Shown one piece after another: positions 45,176-53,466 of a stretch of 64,000 nt of DNA; the stretch's first letter is position 1, and the number at the start of each line of letters is the position of its first letter. The notes under the pieces are model-generated. The model saw only the letters and a list, made by a program, of their open reading frames with translations, was not told the DNA's origin and ran no database searches. The position numbers were made by a program, and so were the translations under genes. The DNA comes from Lachnospiraceae bacterium. Lineage in GTDB: Bacteria; Bacillota; Clostridia; Lachnospirales; Lachnospiraceae. The stretch covers positions 1-64,000 of the forward strand of contig BLLU01000104.1 in NCBI GenBank assembly GCA_011959105.1, in the 5' to 3' direction.

Positions 45176-46477
45176 ATGAAAATAGCCATGATGACCAACA
45201 ACTATAAACCTTATATCGGAGGAGTTCCCATCTCCATTGAGCGTCTGACGGAGGCGCTGCGGGAGCAGGGACACAGGGTGGTGGTATTCGCCCCCAAATA
45301 TAAGCATCTGGGGAAAGAACAGGAGCCGGAGGAGGATGTGGTGCGCTACAGCACCCTGAGTCAGCATTTTTACAGCAACACCGTGCTGCCTAATCCCCTG
45401 GACCCGGTGCTGGAAGAAACATTTGCCCGGGAGGAGTTCGATGTGATTCATGTACATCACCCGGTGCTCATCGGCAGAGTGGCGGCCCGTCTGTCCCAGA
45501 AGTACAATATCCCGTTGGTATATACATACCACACCCAGTATGAGCAGTATCTGGACTATGCGGGTCTCATCCACTGGCTGAGCCAGGGAGCGGCAAAAGA
45601 CAATCTGCTGGGACGTATTCGCTGTCGGGGCAGCAAGGCCATTAAACAGGAACTGGCCCCCTGGTATCTCAGCGGCTTTATGCGTCGCTGCCACACTGTC
45701 ATCGCTCCCACGGAGGGAATGAAAAGAGTTTTCCGTTCCCAATATGGTTATACTTACAACTGTCAGGCAGATCTGGCCGTGCTGCCCACGGGTCTGCCCC
45801 TGGAGAGTTACCAGGCGGATTCCCGGGCAGTGGGGGCGATTCGGCAGCAATATGGCGATGGACAGATGCCCTTGTTGGTCACGGTGTCCCGCCTGGGACA
45901 TGAAAAGAATGTGCCCTTCCTGCTGCGGTGCATGGCCCGTCTGAAACAGTATCTGCCGGATTTTCGGCTGATGGTCATCGGAGACGGCCCTCAGAAGGAA
46001 GAGTATATGGATCTGTGTGAACAGCTTGACATTCGTCAGCAGATCTGCTTCCTGGGAAGCCTGCCCAACCGGGAGATTGCGGCCCATATGGCGGCGGCGG
46101 ACTGCTTTGTGTTCGCCTCCAAGACGGAGACCCAGGGAATCGTGATCCTGGAGGCCATGGCGGCCAGGACTCCTGTGGTGGCCCTGCGGGCATCGGGGGT
46201 GGAGGATCTGGTGGAGGATGGTGTCAGCGGTTATCTGTGTCCGGAGGAGGAAGAGGCTTTCACGGAACAGCTTCTGCGGGTGCTGCAGAATGAACCCCTG
46301 CGGGACGGCCTGCGGATCGGCGCGTTTGAAGCGGCGCTCCAATATCGGGAAGATGCAGTTGCAGAAAAAGCAGTGAAGATATATACTGATACCTGTAGGC
46401 AGTATGCCATGACACAGGTAAGCGCCCAGATCCGTGTGTTCCGGGATCTGCGGGAACGTCTGCGCCTGCCGGGCTGA
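45176..46477 (+). CDS. GT4 family glycosyltransferase
   Basis: The 433-residue enzyme has the two-domain GT-B layout: KIAMMTNNYKPYIGGV at the N-terminus, the middle VIHVHHPVLIGRVAARL, and a C-terminal nucleotide-sugar site with LVTVSRLGHEKNVPFLL and SKTETQGIVILEAMA, where the conserved EX7E motif lies. It resembles the diacylglycerol or lipid glucosyltransferases of Gram-positive bacteria. The exact sugar and acceptor are unknown. It follows dedA by 47 bp and precedes the second two-component system. Confidence 0.9.
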   Translation: MKIAMMTNNYKPYIGGVPISIERLTEALREQGHRVVVFAPKYKHLGKEQEPEEDVVRYSTLSQHFYSNTVLPNPLDPVLEETFAREEFDVIHVHHPVLIGRVAARLSQKYNIPLVYTYHTQYEQYLDYAGLIHWLSQGAAKDNLLGRIRCRGSKAIKQELAPWYLSGFMRRCHTVIAPTEGMKRVFRSQYGYTYNCQADLAVLPTGLPLESYQADSRAVGAIRQQYGDGQMPLLVTVSRLGHEKNVPFLLRCMARLKQYLPDFRLMVIGDGPQKEEYMDLCEQLDIRQQICFLGSLPNREIAAHMAAADCFVFASKTETQGIVILEAMAARTPVVALRASGVEDLVEDGVSGYLCPEEEEAFTEQLLRVLQNEPLRDGLRIGAFEAALQYREDAVAEKAVKIYTDTCRQYAMTQVSAQIRVFRDLRERLRLPG

Positions 46478-46539
46478 ACCTTGCTTTATTCAAAGCATTG
46501 GCCCTGCCTGCAAATGAATGATAAGGGAGAGTAACTGGA

Positions 46540-47253
46540 ATGAATCAGCAAGAGTACAGTATCCTGGTGGTGGAGGATGACAGGGAGATTCGACAGGGAA
46601 TAGAGATTTATCTGCGCAACCAGGGGTATCAGGTATTTCAGGCGGCCAATGGCCAGGAGGGATTGGAGGTTATAAAGAGCAGGGAATTGCATCTGGTGAT
46701 TCTGGATGTGATGATGCCGGTGATGGACGGAATTACCATGTTGATGAAAACCAGAGATCTGGGATATGAGTTTCCGGTGCTGATGTTGTCAGCCAAGTCC
46801 GAGGAAGTGGATAAAATCATGGGGCTGAACATGGGAGCGGACGACTATATTTCCAAGCCCTTTACCCCGCTGGAACTGCTGGCCCGGGTGAATTCCCATC
46901 TGCGCCGTTACAGCAAGTATATGAGCGCCGTGGGCGGCGGCGCAGTCAGGGAGCATATCTATACCCTGGGCGGATTGGAACTGAATGAAGACAGTGTGGA
47001 ACTGACGGTGGACGGAGAACCGGTAAAGCTGACTCCCATGGAGTTCAAGATTGTGCAGCTGCTGATAAAGAACCCCGGACGGGTGTTCTCCGCCGATGAG
47101 ATCTATGAGCGGGTGTGGAACGAGAAAGCCGTCAACACGGACACAATCATGGTCCATGTACGGAATATACGGGAAAAAATTGAGATAGATCCCAAGAATC
47201 CCAAGTACCTGAAAGTGGTCTGGGGTGTGGGATACAAGATGGAAAAGCAATAG
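46540..47253 (+). CDS. OmpR-type response regulator (system 2)
   Basis: The 237-residue regulator has a receiver with the phosphorylation aspartate in LVILDVMMPVMDG, the switch lysine in YISKPFTPLELLA, and a winged-helix C-terminus ending KVVWGVGYKMEKQ. It is highly similar in layout and key segments to the regulator at 32598. The partner kinase is 18 bp downstream. Confidence 0.95.
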   Translation: MNQQEYSILVVEDDREIRQGIEIYLRNQGYQVFQAANGQEGLEVIKSRELHLVILDVMMPVMDGITMLMKTRDLGYEFPVLMLSAKSEEVDKIMGLNMGADDYISKPFTPLELLARVNSHLRRYSKYMSAVGGGAVREHIYTLGGLELNEDSVELTVDGEPVKLTPMEFKIVQLLIKNPGRVFSADEIYERVWNEKAVNTDTIMVHVRNIREKIEIDPKNPKYLKVVWGVGYKMEKQ

Positions 47254-47271
47254 GGAAATTAAGAGGTAAAT

Positions 47272-49752
47272 ATGGGGAAGAAACGGAAAACGGAGGTCGT
47301 GCAGCCGGGGACGCAGGGAATCCCCGAGTTAAATACCGACCCCGGACAAAAAAAGAAGAAAAAATGGCAGAACATATGGCGGCTGGGGACGGTACTGTCT
47401 CTGGCAGGCGCGTTTATCCTGTTTACGCGTTATATGGATATCTCCACATATCGGACGGAACCCTCCGTGACGGATCTGTACGGCGGCGTGGACGCCTGCA
47501 ACCGTTACAATTATGTGCTCTATCGCGACCTTTATAACGCGGTAAACGGCAAGCACCTCACCTTTGACCAGCTGTACGGCGTCTATGATGAGGAAGCATG
47601 GAATCTTGAACTGAGTGAGGGGCTGATCAGCCAGGGCAAATACATTATAGAAGAAGGAAGTGGTTTAGGGGGCGGCATAACGGAAGTCCGGGAGGAGACA
47701 GAGGCCGGCCAGGAGGACATACAATGGCTCTGGGAAGGGGTAATGCGGGAATCTCTGACCAATGTTTATGCCTATCTGGGAGAATGTCTGGAGTATTTGA
47801 GCCAGAATATGCAGGAGAAGATGGGAGCCTTCGACTATTGGATGCAGGATCATACTACAGGGGCCATTGTCACCAATACACTGCAGACCGAAAGGGGAAA
47901 AGACTTTTCTACGGAAGAGTACTCGGTCTGGTTTCAGATGGATTATGACGATGGGGGCAATCTGCAGGTGAAAGCGGCTTCGGACAGTGATGTCAACACC
48001 CTGACCAGAACCCTTTATGACGGTTTTCGCAAGGGATTGTACGGAAGTTATGTGACTGATCTGCAAACTTATGTGCCCGTTGAATTCAAAATCAAGAGTG
48101 ATCAATACGCCTATGTGGGGGACGCAAGTTCGGATTCCTCTTTTCTGAATCAGTTGGAAGAGCGCATACGTGGTTATGGCGGACCCAGAAACTGTACCGT
48201 TATCTACGGCATTAAACACAGCCAGTGGGAAACCCTGGTGGGCAATTATCGTGCGCAAAACGATTATATGGATGTTTACAGGGAATATGAATATACCGGG
48301 CTGCGGGGGATATTCCTGTTGCTTGCAGCGGTGCTCTGGGGCTGGGGATTTTTTTATGGAAATCCCCGCAGGGAAGAAAAAAGGCTTTTAAGGCATTTTC
48401 GGCGCGCTCCGGCAGAGGCGGTGATTGGAGGAACCATAGCGCTGCCCATGGTGGCGGCTCCCCTGGTATTGCAGTGGGCGTCCAGTCTGTATATTACCAA
48501 TTATCCCCGCTATTATCTCCGCACTGTATATTGGTGGACCTGGGGAGACATATTGGCCTACGGGCTGAATCTGGCGGCGGTAACGGGACTGCTTTTTGCC
48601 GCCTGGTATGCAGGCTGCTGTCTGGGAGAGATCCGCAGGCTGGGCATCCGGGGATATCTGCATAAGCGCATGGTGTGCTCCCGGGTCTGGGACTGGTGCA
48701 AAAAACGGATCCGCCGTTATTATCAGACCCTGGTAAATCTGGATATCACCAGAGATTCCCGCAGGCAGGTGATCAGACTGCTGGCTGTCAACGGGATCGT
48801 GGTATTGCTGCTCTGTACCATGTGGGTGGCGGGCTGGTTCGGTGTGATTATCTACACGTTGCTGCTGTATTTTGTGATAAAAAAATATATCAGCGACCTG
48901 CAGAAAAAATACAGTATTCTGCTGCGGGCCACCAACGAAATTGCGAATGGTAATCTGGATGTGAGGATCACGGAACACCTGGGAGTATTTGAACCCTTTA
49001 AGCCCCAGATTTATCGGATTGAGGAGGGATTTCAGAAAGCAGTGGCAGAGGAGGTGAAGAGCCAGCGCATGAAGACGGAATTGATAACCAATGTATCCCA
49101 TGATCTTAAGACCCCCCTGACAGCGATTATCACCTATGTGAATCTGTTGAAAGAGGCCAATGTCACCGAGGAGCAGAGAGTACAGTATCTGCAGATACTG
49201 GAACAGAAATCCCTGCGGCTGAAAGCGTTGATCGAGGATTTGTTTGAGGTCAGCAAGGCCAACAGTAAGAATATTACTTTGAATCTGGTGGATGTGGATA
49301 TCGTGAATCTGCTGCGGCAGGTGGAATTCGAGCAGGAGGACCGGCTGGAGGAGAGAAATCTGGCCGTGCGGCTGCGGCTGCCGGAGGAGAAAGTGGTGGT
49401 GCGGCTGGACAGTCAGAAGGCCTATCGGATCTATGAAAATCTGTTTGGAAACATAATAAAGTATGCCATGGAAGGTACCAGAATCTATGTGGATCTGGAG
49501 CAGACAGAGCAGGAAGTCACTGTGCGTCTGAAGAATATCACAGAGCAGGAAATCACGGTGAGCGCCGAGGAACTGACGGAACGTTTTGTCAGAGGGGACA
49601 GCTCCCGCAATACCGAGGGAAGCGGCCTGGGATTGGCCATTGTCCGCAGCTTTACGGAACTGATGGGAGGGCGTTTTGAAGTGACAGTGGACGGGGATCT
49701 GTTTACTGCCAGCACTACCTGGGTGCGGGAGCAAAGCCAGCCTCTTTCCTGA
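47272..49752 (+). CDS. large sensor histidine kinase (system 2)
   Basis: The 826-residue kinase starts with a lysine-rich cytoplasmic tail, one membrane segment (about 40-58), a long outer domain (about 60-335), a cluster of further membrane helices (about 340-540) and a cytoplasmic kinase with NVSHDLKTPLTAIITYVNLL and GSGLGLAIV. Its architecture and the run ELTERFVRGD near the C-terminus match the kinase at 33328. The signal is unknown, but the DedA and glycosyltransferase neighbours suggest an envelope input. Confidence 0.92.
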   Translation: MGKKRKTEVVQPGTQGIPELNTDPGQKKKKKWQNIWRLGTVLSLAGAFILFTRYMDISTYRTEPSVTDLYGGVDACNRYNYVLYRDLYNAVNGKHLTFDQLYGVYDEEAWNLELSEGLISQGKYIIEEGSGLGGGITEVREETEAGQEDIQWLWEGVMRESLTNVYAYLGECLEYLSQNMQEKMGAFDYWMQDHTTGAIVTNTLQTERGKDFSTEEYSVWFQMDYDDGGNLQVKAASDSDVNTLTRTLYDGFRKGLYGSYVTDLQTYVPVEFKIKSDQYAYVGDASSDSSFLNQLEERIRGYGGPRNCTVIYGIKHSQWETLVGNYRAQNDYMDVYREYEYTGLRGIFLLLAAVLWGWGFFYGNPRREEKRLLRHFRRAPAEAVIGGTIALPMVAAPLVLQWASSLYITNYPRYYLRTVYWWTWGDILAYGLNLAAVTGLLFAAWYAGCCLGEIRRLGIRGYLHKRMVCSRVWDWCKKRIRRYYQTLVNLDITRDSRRQVIRLLAVNGIVVLLLCTMWVAGWFGVIIYTLLLYFVIKKYISDLQKKYSILLRATNEIANGNLDVRITEHLGVFEPFKPQIYRIEEGFQKAVAEEVKSQRMKTELITNVSHDLKTPLTAIITYVNLLKEANVTEEQRVQYLQILEQKSLRLKALIEDLFEVSKANSKNITLNLVDVDIVNLLRQVEFEQEDRLEERNLAVRLRLPEEKVVVRLDSQKAYRIYENLFGNIIKYAMEGTRIYVDLEQTEQEVTVRLKNITEQEITVSAEELTERFVRGDSSRNTEGSGLGLAIVRSFTELMGGRFEVTVDGDLFTASTTWVREQSQPLS

Positions 49753-49767
49753 AGAATCATTTGCTGT

Positions 49768-50682
49768 TCATATTTCCGGAAAACTTCCGGAGGCCAGCCG
49801 CGCCAGAAAAGCGCTCATGGCGGCGGAAGGTCTGGCAGATCTGGGGTAAGCAAAACCGATGCGGCGCGGAGGGATCGGCTCTCTGATGGAACATTCCATC
49901 AGAGAGCCTTTTTGCAGTTCGTCCCGGACAAACTCGCCGATAACGCAGGCGATTCCAAGACCGATACGGGCAAAGTCGATGAGCAGGTCCATGGTGGACA
50001 CCTCGATCTTGTGTTCCACAGAGATACCCTGCAGAAGCATATGCCTGTCGATATATTGGCGGGTTACATTGTCTTTGTTCAGCAGCAGAAAGGTTCCCTG
50101 GGTCAGGATCTCCTGTTGGAAGTCCTCCTTGGGACGGGTGTGGAGCTTGCTCAGATAGTCGGGGGAGCATACAAAGATATCATGGATTTCCCGGATGGGC
50201 AGAAAGTTGAGGCGGCTTCCCTCCAGGCGTTCGCTTTCTCCCACCAGACCCAGTTCCAGCGCACCATTCTCCAGAGCCGTGATGGTTTCGTGAGTGGACT
50301 GGCAGGACAGGGAGATTTTCACATAGGGATTCTCCGCAATATAGTCCTGCAAGTAGGGAAGCAGCACATATTTGCACAGGGTGGCGCTGACACCCATGGA
50401 CAGACTGCCCGCTCCCAGCAGATCGTTTCGGCTGATCATTTCTTCTCCCTGACGGATGGCCTGAAAAGCGGTCTCCAGCTGCTTGTAGAGGAGTCTGCCG
50501 TTTTCCGTGAGGGTCACGCCCCGGGAACTGCGGACCAGCAGAGGAGAGGAGAAAGACTCCTCCAGACGGGAGACGGACTTGCTTACCGCAGGCTGGCTGA
50601 TATACAGTTTCCTGGCGGCGGCGGAGATATTGCCGCACTGGGCCACGGTGTAGAAAATGTGGTACAGGTTGAGTGAATTCAT
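49768..50682 (-). CDS. LysR family transcriptional regulator
   Basis: The 304-residue protein has an N-terminal winged helix (LYHIFYTVAQCGNISAAARK then LYISQPAVSKSVSRLE) and a substrate-binding domain with IGLGIACVIGEFV near the C-terminus. The inducer is unknown. It is convergent with the sensor kinase gene and divergent from the XRE-leuCD side. A perfect palindrome sits between its promoter and its start, a likely autorepression site. GGGAGG is about nine bases before the ATG. Confidence 0.93.
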   Translation of the reverse strand: MNSLNLYHIFYTVAQCGNISAAARKLYISQPAVSKSVSRLEESFSSPLLVRSSRGVTLTENGRLLYKQLETAFQAIRQGEEMISRNDLLGAGSLSMGVSATLCKYVLLPYLQDYIAENPYVKISLSCQSTHETITALENGALELGLVGESERLEGSRLNFLPIREIHDIFVCSPDYLSKLHTRPKEDFQQEILTQGTFLLLNKDNVTRQYIDRHMLLQGISVEHKIEVSTMDLLIDFARIGLGIACVIGEFVRDELQKGSLMECSIREPIPPRRIGFAYPRSARPSAAMSAFLARLASGSFPEI

Positions 50683-50732
50683 GGCAGGAGCCTCCCAAAA
50701 ATAAATTGACTTGCTATGGTTTTCCGCTATTT

Positions 50733-50745
50733 ACAGAAATTCTGT
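50733..50745. promoter_or_regulatory. palindromic operator candidate for the LysR gene
   Basis: ACAGAA-A-TTCTGT is a perfect palindrome, with a further partial half-site ATTTCTG beside it. It lies 22-34 bases downstream of the LysR -10 hexamer, inside the leader, where a bound regulator would block transcription. Confidence 0.5.
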
Positions 50746-50766
50746 ATTTCTGCTTTCGATATGGGT

Positions 50767-50794
50767 ATTATAGCATAATCTGCGGCTGTGGCAA
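50767..50794 (-). promoter_or_regulatory. promoter of the LysR gene (minus strand)
   Basis: On the minus strand, TTGCCA (50789-50794) and TATAAT (50767-50772) are 16 bp apart, with a TG one base before the -10. Confidence 0.7.
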
Positions 50795-50867
50795 GGTTAA
50801 ATGTTTTATAAATATGTGTTAAAAGTTATTTACACAATGTTAATTTTCAGAAACCCATAAAATGTGC

Positions 50868-50879
50868 GTCAATATTGAC
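50868..50879. promoter_or_regulatory. palindrome GTCAATATTGAC upstream of the XRE gene
   Basis: A perfect 12-bp palindrome is followed at once by another TTGACA (50883-50888). It could be an operator for the XRE regulator overlapping its promoter. The -10 element is not clear; TTGCTT (50896) with TATTGT (50918) is one possibility. The gap 50683-50949 is otherwise AT-rich and non-coding. Confidence 0.45.
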
Positions 50880-50949
50880 AAATTGACAACCCAAATTGCT
50901 TGAAGCCAAATAAATTATATTGTAGGCTGGAAAAAAGGAGGAAATAAAA

Positions 50950-51375
50950 ATGAAATTTAATGAAAAATTATTAAAACTCAGGAAAGAAAAAGGACTCTCA
51001 CAAGAAGAACTGGGAATGGAAATGCAGGTATCAAGACAAACCGTTTCAAAATGGGAAGCAGGGCAGTCCTACCCGGATTTTGCTAGATTGGTCATGTTAA
51101 GTGATTTCTTCGATATGACTTTAGATGAACTTGTGAAGGATATTGACGTGCAGGAGGTAAGGGAAAATTCATTTACAAATGAGAAAATAGATTCTATTTA
51201 TCGAGTTTCTCAAGACGTGAACTCTATTTTTCAGAACAGAACTCTCAAAGGTATTATAAAAGGGATAAAATGGTTTATCTTGTGCAGTTTCATATTTCTA
51301 TGCCTGGTTATAGTAGTTTCACTTATACTGCAATTTATTTATCCGGAATCCAATACATTTTGGCGTACCTTTTAA
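50950..51375 (+). CDS. XRE family helix-turn-helix regulator with C-terminal membrane segment
   Basis: The 141-residue protein has an HTH (LRKEKGLSQEELGMEMQVSR then QTVSKWEAGQSYPDF, residues 10-44) and a C-terminal hydrophobic segment (about 109-130), so it may tether DNA binding to the membrane. Base composition is far more AT-rich than the genes on both sides, suggesting acquisition by transfer. AAAGGAGG precedes the ATG. A second frame immediately downstream (51376-51485) looks like a displaced C-terminal tail, so this gene could be frameshifted. Confidence 0.8.
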   Translation: MKFNEKLLKLRKEKGLSQEELGMEMQVSRQTVSKWEAGQSYPDFARLVMLSDFFDMTLDELVKDIDVQEVRENSFTNEKIDSIYRVSQDVNSIFQNRTLKGIIKGIKWFILCSFIFLCLVIVVSLILQFIYPESNTFWRTF

Positions 51376-51485
51376 TTGCAAACCATGCTCTGTCCCATGT
51401 GGAAGAAAGGAACTATCACTGGTATGGCGGCAAAACCATAACGATAAGTTATGGAAAATATAAATATTATATATTTGAAGAATAG
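51376..51485 (+). pseudogene. possible out-of-frame tail of the XRE protein
   Basis: In another frame, open from 51270, this stretch encodes NHALSHVEERNYHWYGGKTI and ends SYGKYKYYIFEE. It looks protein-like and could be the original C-terminus lost by a frameshift near 51330-51375. It is equally possible that it is chance coding in AT-rich DNA. Confidence 0.3.
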
Positions 51486-51503
51486 CAGAATGTATGATAG
51501 GAT
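51475..51503 (+). promoter_or_regulatory. possible promoter of leuCD
   Basis: TTGAAG (51475-51480) and TAGGAT (51498-51503) are 17 bp apart, about 55 bp before leuC. No leucine T-box was seen. Confidence 0.5.
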
Positions 51504-51557
51504 ATAGGCAGACACGATGGAAAGAACATTGGAAATCATATCAGGAGGGAATACGCG

Positions 51558-52820
51558 ATGGGAATGACAATGACGCAGAAGATTCTGGCGGCTGCGGCGG
51601 GCCTTGAGAAAGTGGAAGCGGGTCAGTTAATCGAGGCCAGTCTCGATCTGGTGCTGGGCAACGACATCACCAGCCCGGTAGCCATTAAGGAGATGGACAA
51701 GATGAAAGCCCGGGGGGTGTTTGACAAGGATAAGATCGCCCTGGTGCCCGATCATTTTGTGCCCAACAAGGATATCAAATCCGCAGAGCACTGCAAATGT
51801 GTGCGGGAGTTTGCGCACAAAAATCAAATCACCAACTATTTCGAAGTGGGGGAGATGGGCATAGAGCATGCGCTGCTGCCGGAGAAAGGGCTGACGGTGG
51901 CGGGGGATGTGATTATCGGTGCGGACTCCCACACCTGTACATACGGGGCGCTGGGCGCTTTTTCCACCGGCGTGGGCAGTACGGATATGGCGGCGGGCAT
52001 GGCCACCGGCAAAGCCTGGTTCAAAGTACCGGCTGCCATCCGATTTAATCTCACGGGGAAGCTGCCCAAATGGGTCAGCGGCAAGGATGTGATTCTGCAT
52101 ATCATCGGCATGATCGGTGTGGACGGCGCTCTGTACAAGTCCATGGAGTTTGTGGGGGAAGGGGTTGCCAGCCTGTCCATGGACGATCGTTTTACCATTG
52201 CCAACATGGCCATCGAGGCGGGGGGCAAGAACGGGATCTTCCCGGTGGATGACAAGGCTGTAAGCTATATGAAGGAGCACAGTACCAGGCCCTATAGGAT
52301 ATATGAAGCCGATGCGGACGCGGTCTATGACCAGGAGTATACCATAGATCTGAGCAGTCTGCGTCCCACCATCGCCTTTCCCCATTTGCCGGAGAATACC
52401 CACACCATCGACGAGATTCAGGAGGAGATCGTTATTGACCAGGTGGTGATCGGCTCCTGCACCAACGGGCGGCTGGAGGATCTGCGTACGGCGGCGGAAG
52501 TGCTTAAGGGGCGCCATGTACAGAAGGGGATGCGCTGTATTGTGATTCCCGCCACCCAGGCCATTTATCTGCAGGCCATGGAGGAAGGGCTGCTGAAAAC
52601 CTTTATTCAGGCAGGAGCTATCGTCAGCACTCCCACCTGCGGTCCCTGCCTGGGCGGCTATATGGGCATTCTGGCAGAGGGAGAGCGTTGTGTTTCCACC
52701 ACCAACCGCAACTTTGTAGGCCGTATGGGCCATGTGACCAGTGAGATCTACCTTGCCAGCCCCGCTGTGGCCGCCGCCAGTGCCGTGACAGGAAAGATTT
52801 CCAGTCCGGAGCAGCTGTAG
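51558..52820 (+). CDS. leuC: 3-isopropylmalate dehydratase large subunit
   Basis: LeuC, with LeuD, isomerises isopropylmalate in leucine synthesis. The iron-sulfur cluster motifs are present: the first cysteine lies in [12 protein letters not shown] and the pair is in [30 protein letters not shown] is the conserved aconitase-family segment. The 420-residue length matches the short, archaeal/clostridial LeuC form. AGGAGGG is eight bases before the ATG. leuA and leuB are not in the window. Confidence 0.94.
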   Translation: MGMTMTQKILAAAAGLEKVEAGQLIEASLDLVLGNDITSPVAIKEMDKMKARGVFDKDKIALVPDHFVPNKDIKSAEHCKCVREFAHKNQITNYFEVGEMGIEHALLPEKGLTVAGDVIIGADSHTCTYGALGAFSTGVGSTDMAAGMATGKAWFKVPAAIRFNLTGKLPKWVSGKDVILHIIGMIGVDGALYKSMEFVGEGVASLSMDDRFTIANMAIEAGGKNGIFPVDDKAVSYMKEHSTRPYRIYEADADAVYDQEYTIDLSSLRPTIAFPHLPENTHTIDEIQEEIVIDQVVIGSCTNGRLEDLRTAAEVLKGRHVQKGMRCIVIPATQAIYLQAMEEGLLKTFIQAGAIVSTPTCGPCLGGYMGILAEGERCVSTTNRNFVGRMGHVTSEIYLASPAVAAASAVTGKISSPEQL

Positions 52821-52876
52821 AGGCCGGTACTCGCAGACCGACGGTAATATTGAATATAGAAAGAAAGAGGTAAAAT

Positions 52877-53362
52877 ATGAAAGCAGACGGAATTGTTTTC
52901 CGCTATGGAGACAATGTGGATACGGACGTAATTATTCCTGCCAGGTACCTGAATTCCTCAGACCCGGCGGAACTGGCAACTCACTGCATGGAGGATATCG
53001 ACCAGGACTTTGTGAAGAAAGTACAAAAGGGCGATATCATCGTGGCAGACAAGAACTTCGGATGCGGTTCCTCCAGAGAACACGCGCCCATCGCTATCAA
53101 GGCGGCAGGAGTAAGCTGTGTAATCGCGGAGACCTTTGCCAGGATTTTTTACCGCAATGCCATCAACATCGGGCTGCCCATCATCGAGTGCCCGGAGGCC
53201 AGCAGGGGCATAGAGGCGGGAGATCGGGTGGAGGTGGATTTTGACAGCGGCATGATCTACAACCGCACCAGAGGCACCCAGTTCAAGGGCCAGGCGTTCC
53301 CGGAATTCATGCAGAAGATCATTGCTGCAGAGGGCTTGATCAATTACATCAACAACAAGTAA
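52877..53362 (+). CDS. leuD: 3-isopropylmalate dehydratase small subunit
   Basis: The 161-residue small subunit forms the substrate-recognition lid of the enzyme. The swivel-domain motifs [16 protein letters not shown] and [19 protein letters not shown] are clear. It follows leuC by 56 bp and is ended by a hairpin terminator. The short form fits the LeuC type upstream. Confidence 0.95.
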   Translation: MKADGIVFRYGDNVDTDVIIPARYLNSSDPAELATHCMEDIDQDFVKKVQKGDIIVADKNFGCGSSREHAPIAIKAAGVSCVIAETFARIFYRNAINIGLPIIECPEASRGIEAGDRVEVDFDSGMIYNRTRGTQFKGQAFPEFMQKIIAAEGLINYINNK

Positions 53363-53373
53363 TATGAAAATGA

Positions 53374-53402
53374 AAAGGCTGTGACAAAGCAGCCTTTTTA
53401 TT
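53374..53402 (+). terminator. terminator after leuD
   Basis: AAAGGCTG (53374-53381) pairs with CAGCCTTT (53390-53397), followed by TTATTTTTT. Confidence 0.85.
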
Positions 53403-53416
53403 TTTTAAGCTGACGC

Positions 53417-53444
53417 TTGTTTTTCAGGAAAAGAATAGTATAAT
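53417..53444 (+). promoter_or_regulatory. promoter of the MATE gene
   Basis: TTGTTT (53417-53422) and TATAAT (53439-53444) are 16 bp apart. Confidence 0.65.
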
Positions 53445-53466
53445 GGTCATGGGAGGGGGAGATTTT

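Noticed and set aside
44618..46342. 574-codon minus-strand frame over dedA and the glycosyltransferase
   Set aside because: It spans two well-supported plus-strand genes and shows no domain.
48388..49734. 448-codon minus-strand frame over the second sensor kinase
   Set aside because: It is a shadow of the kinase gene, whose motifs are complete.
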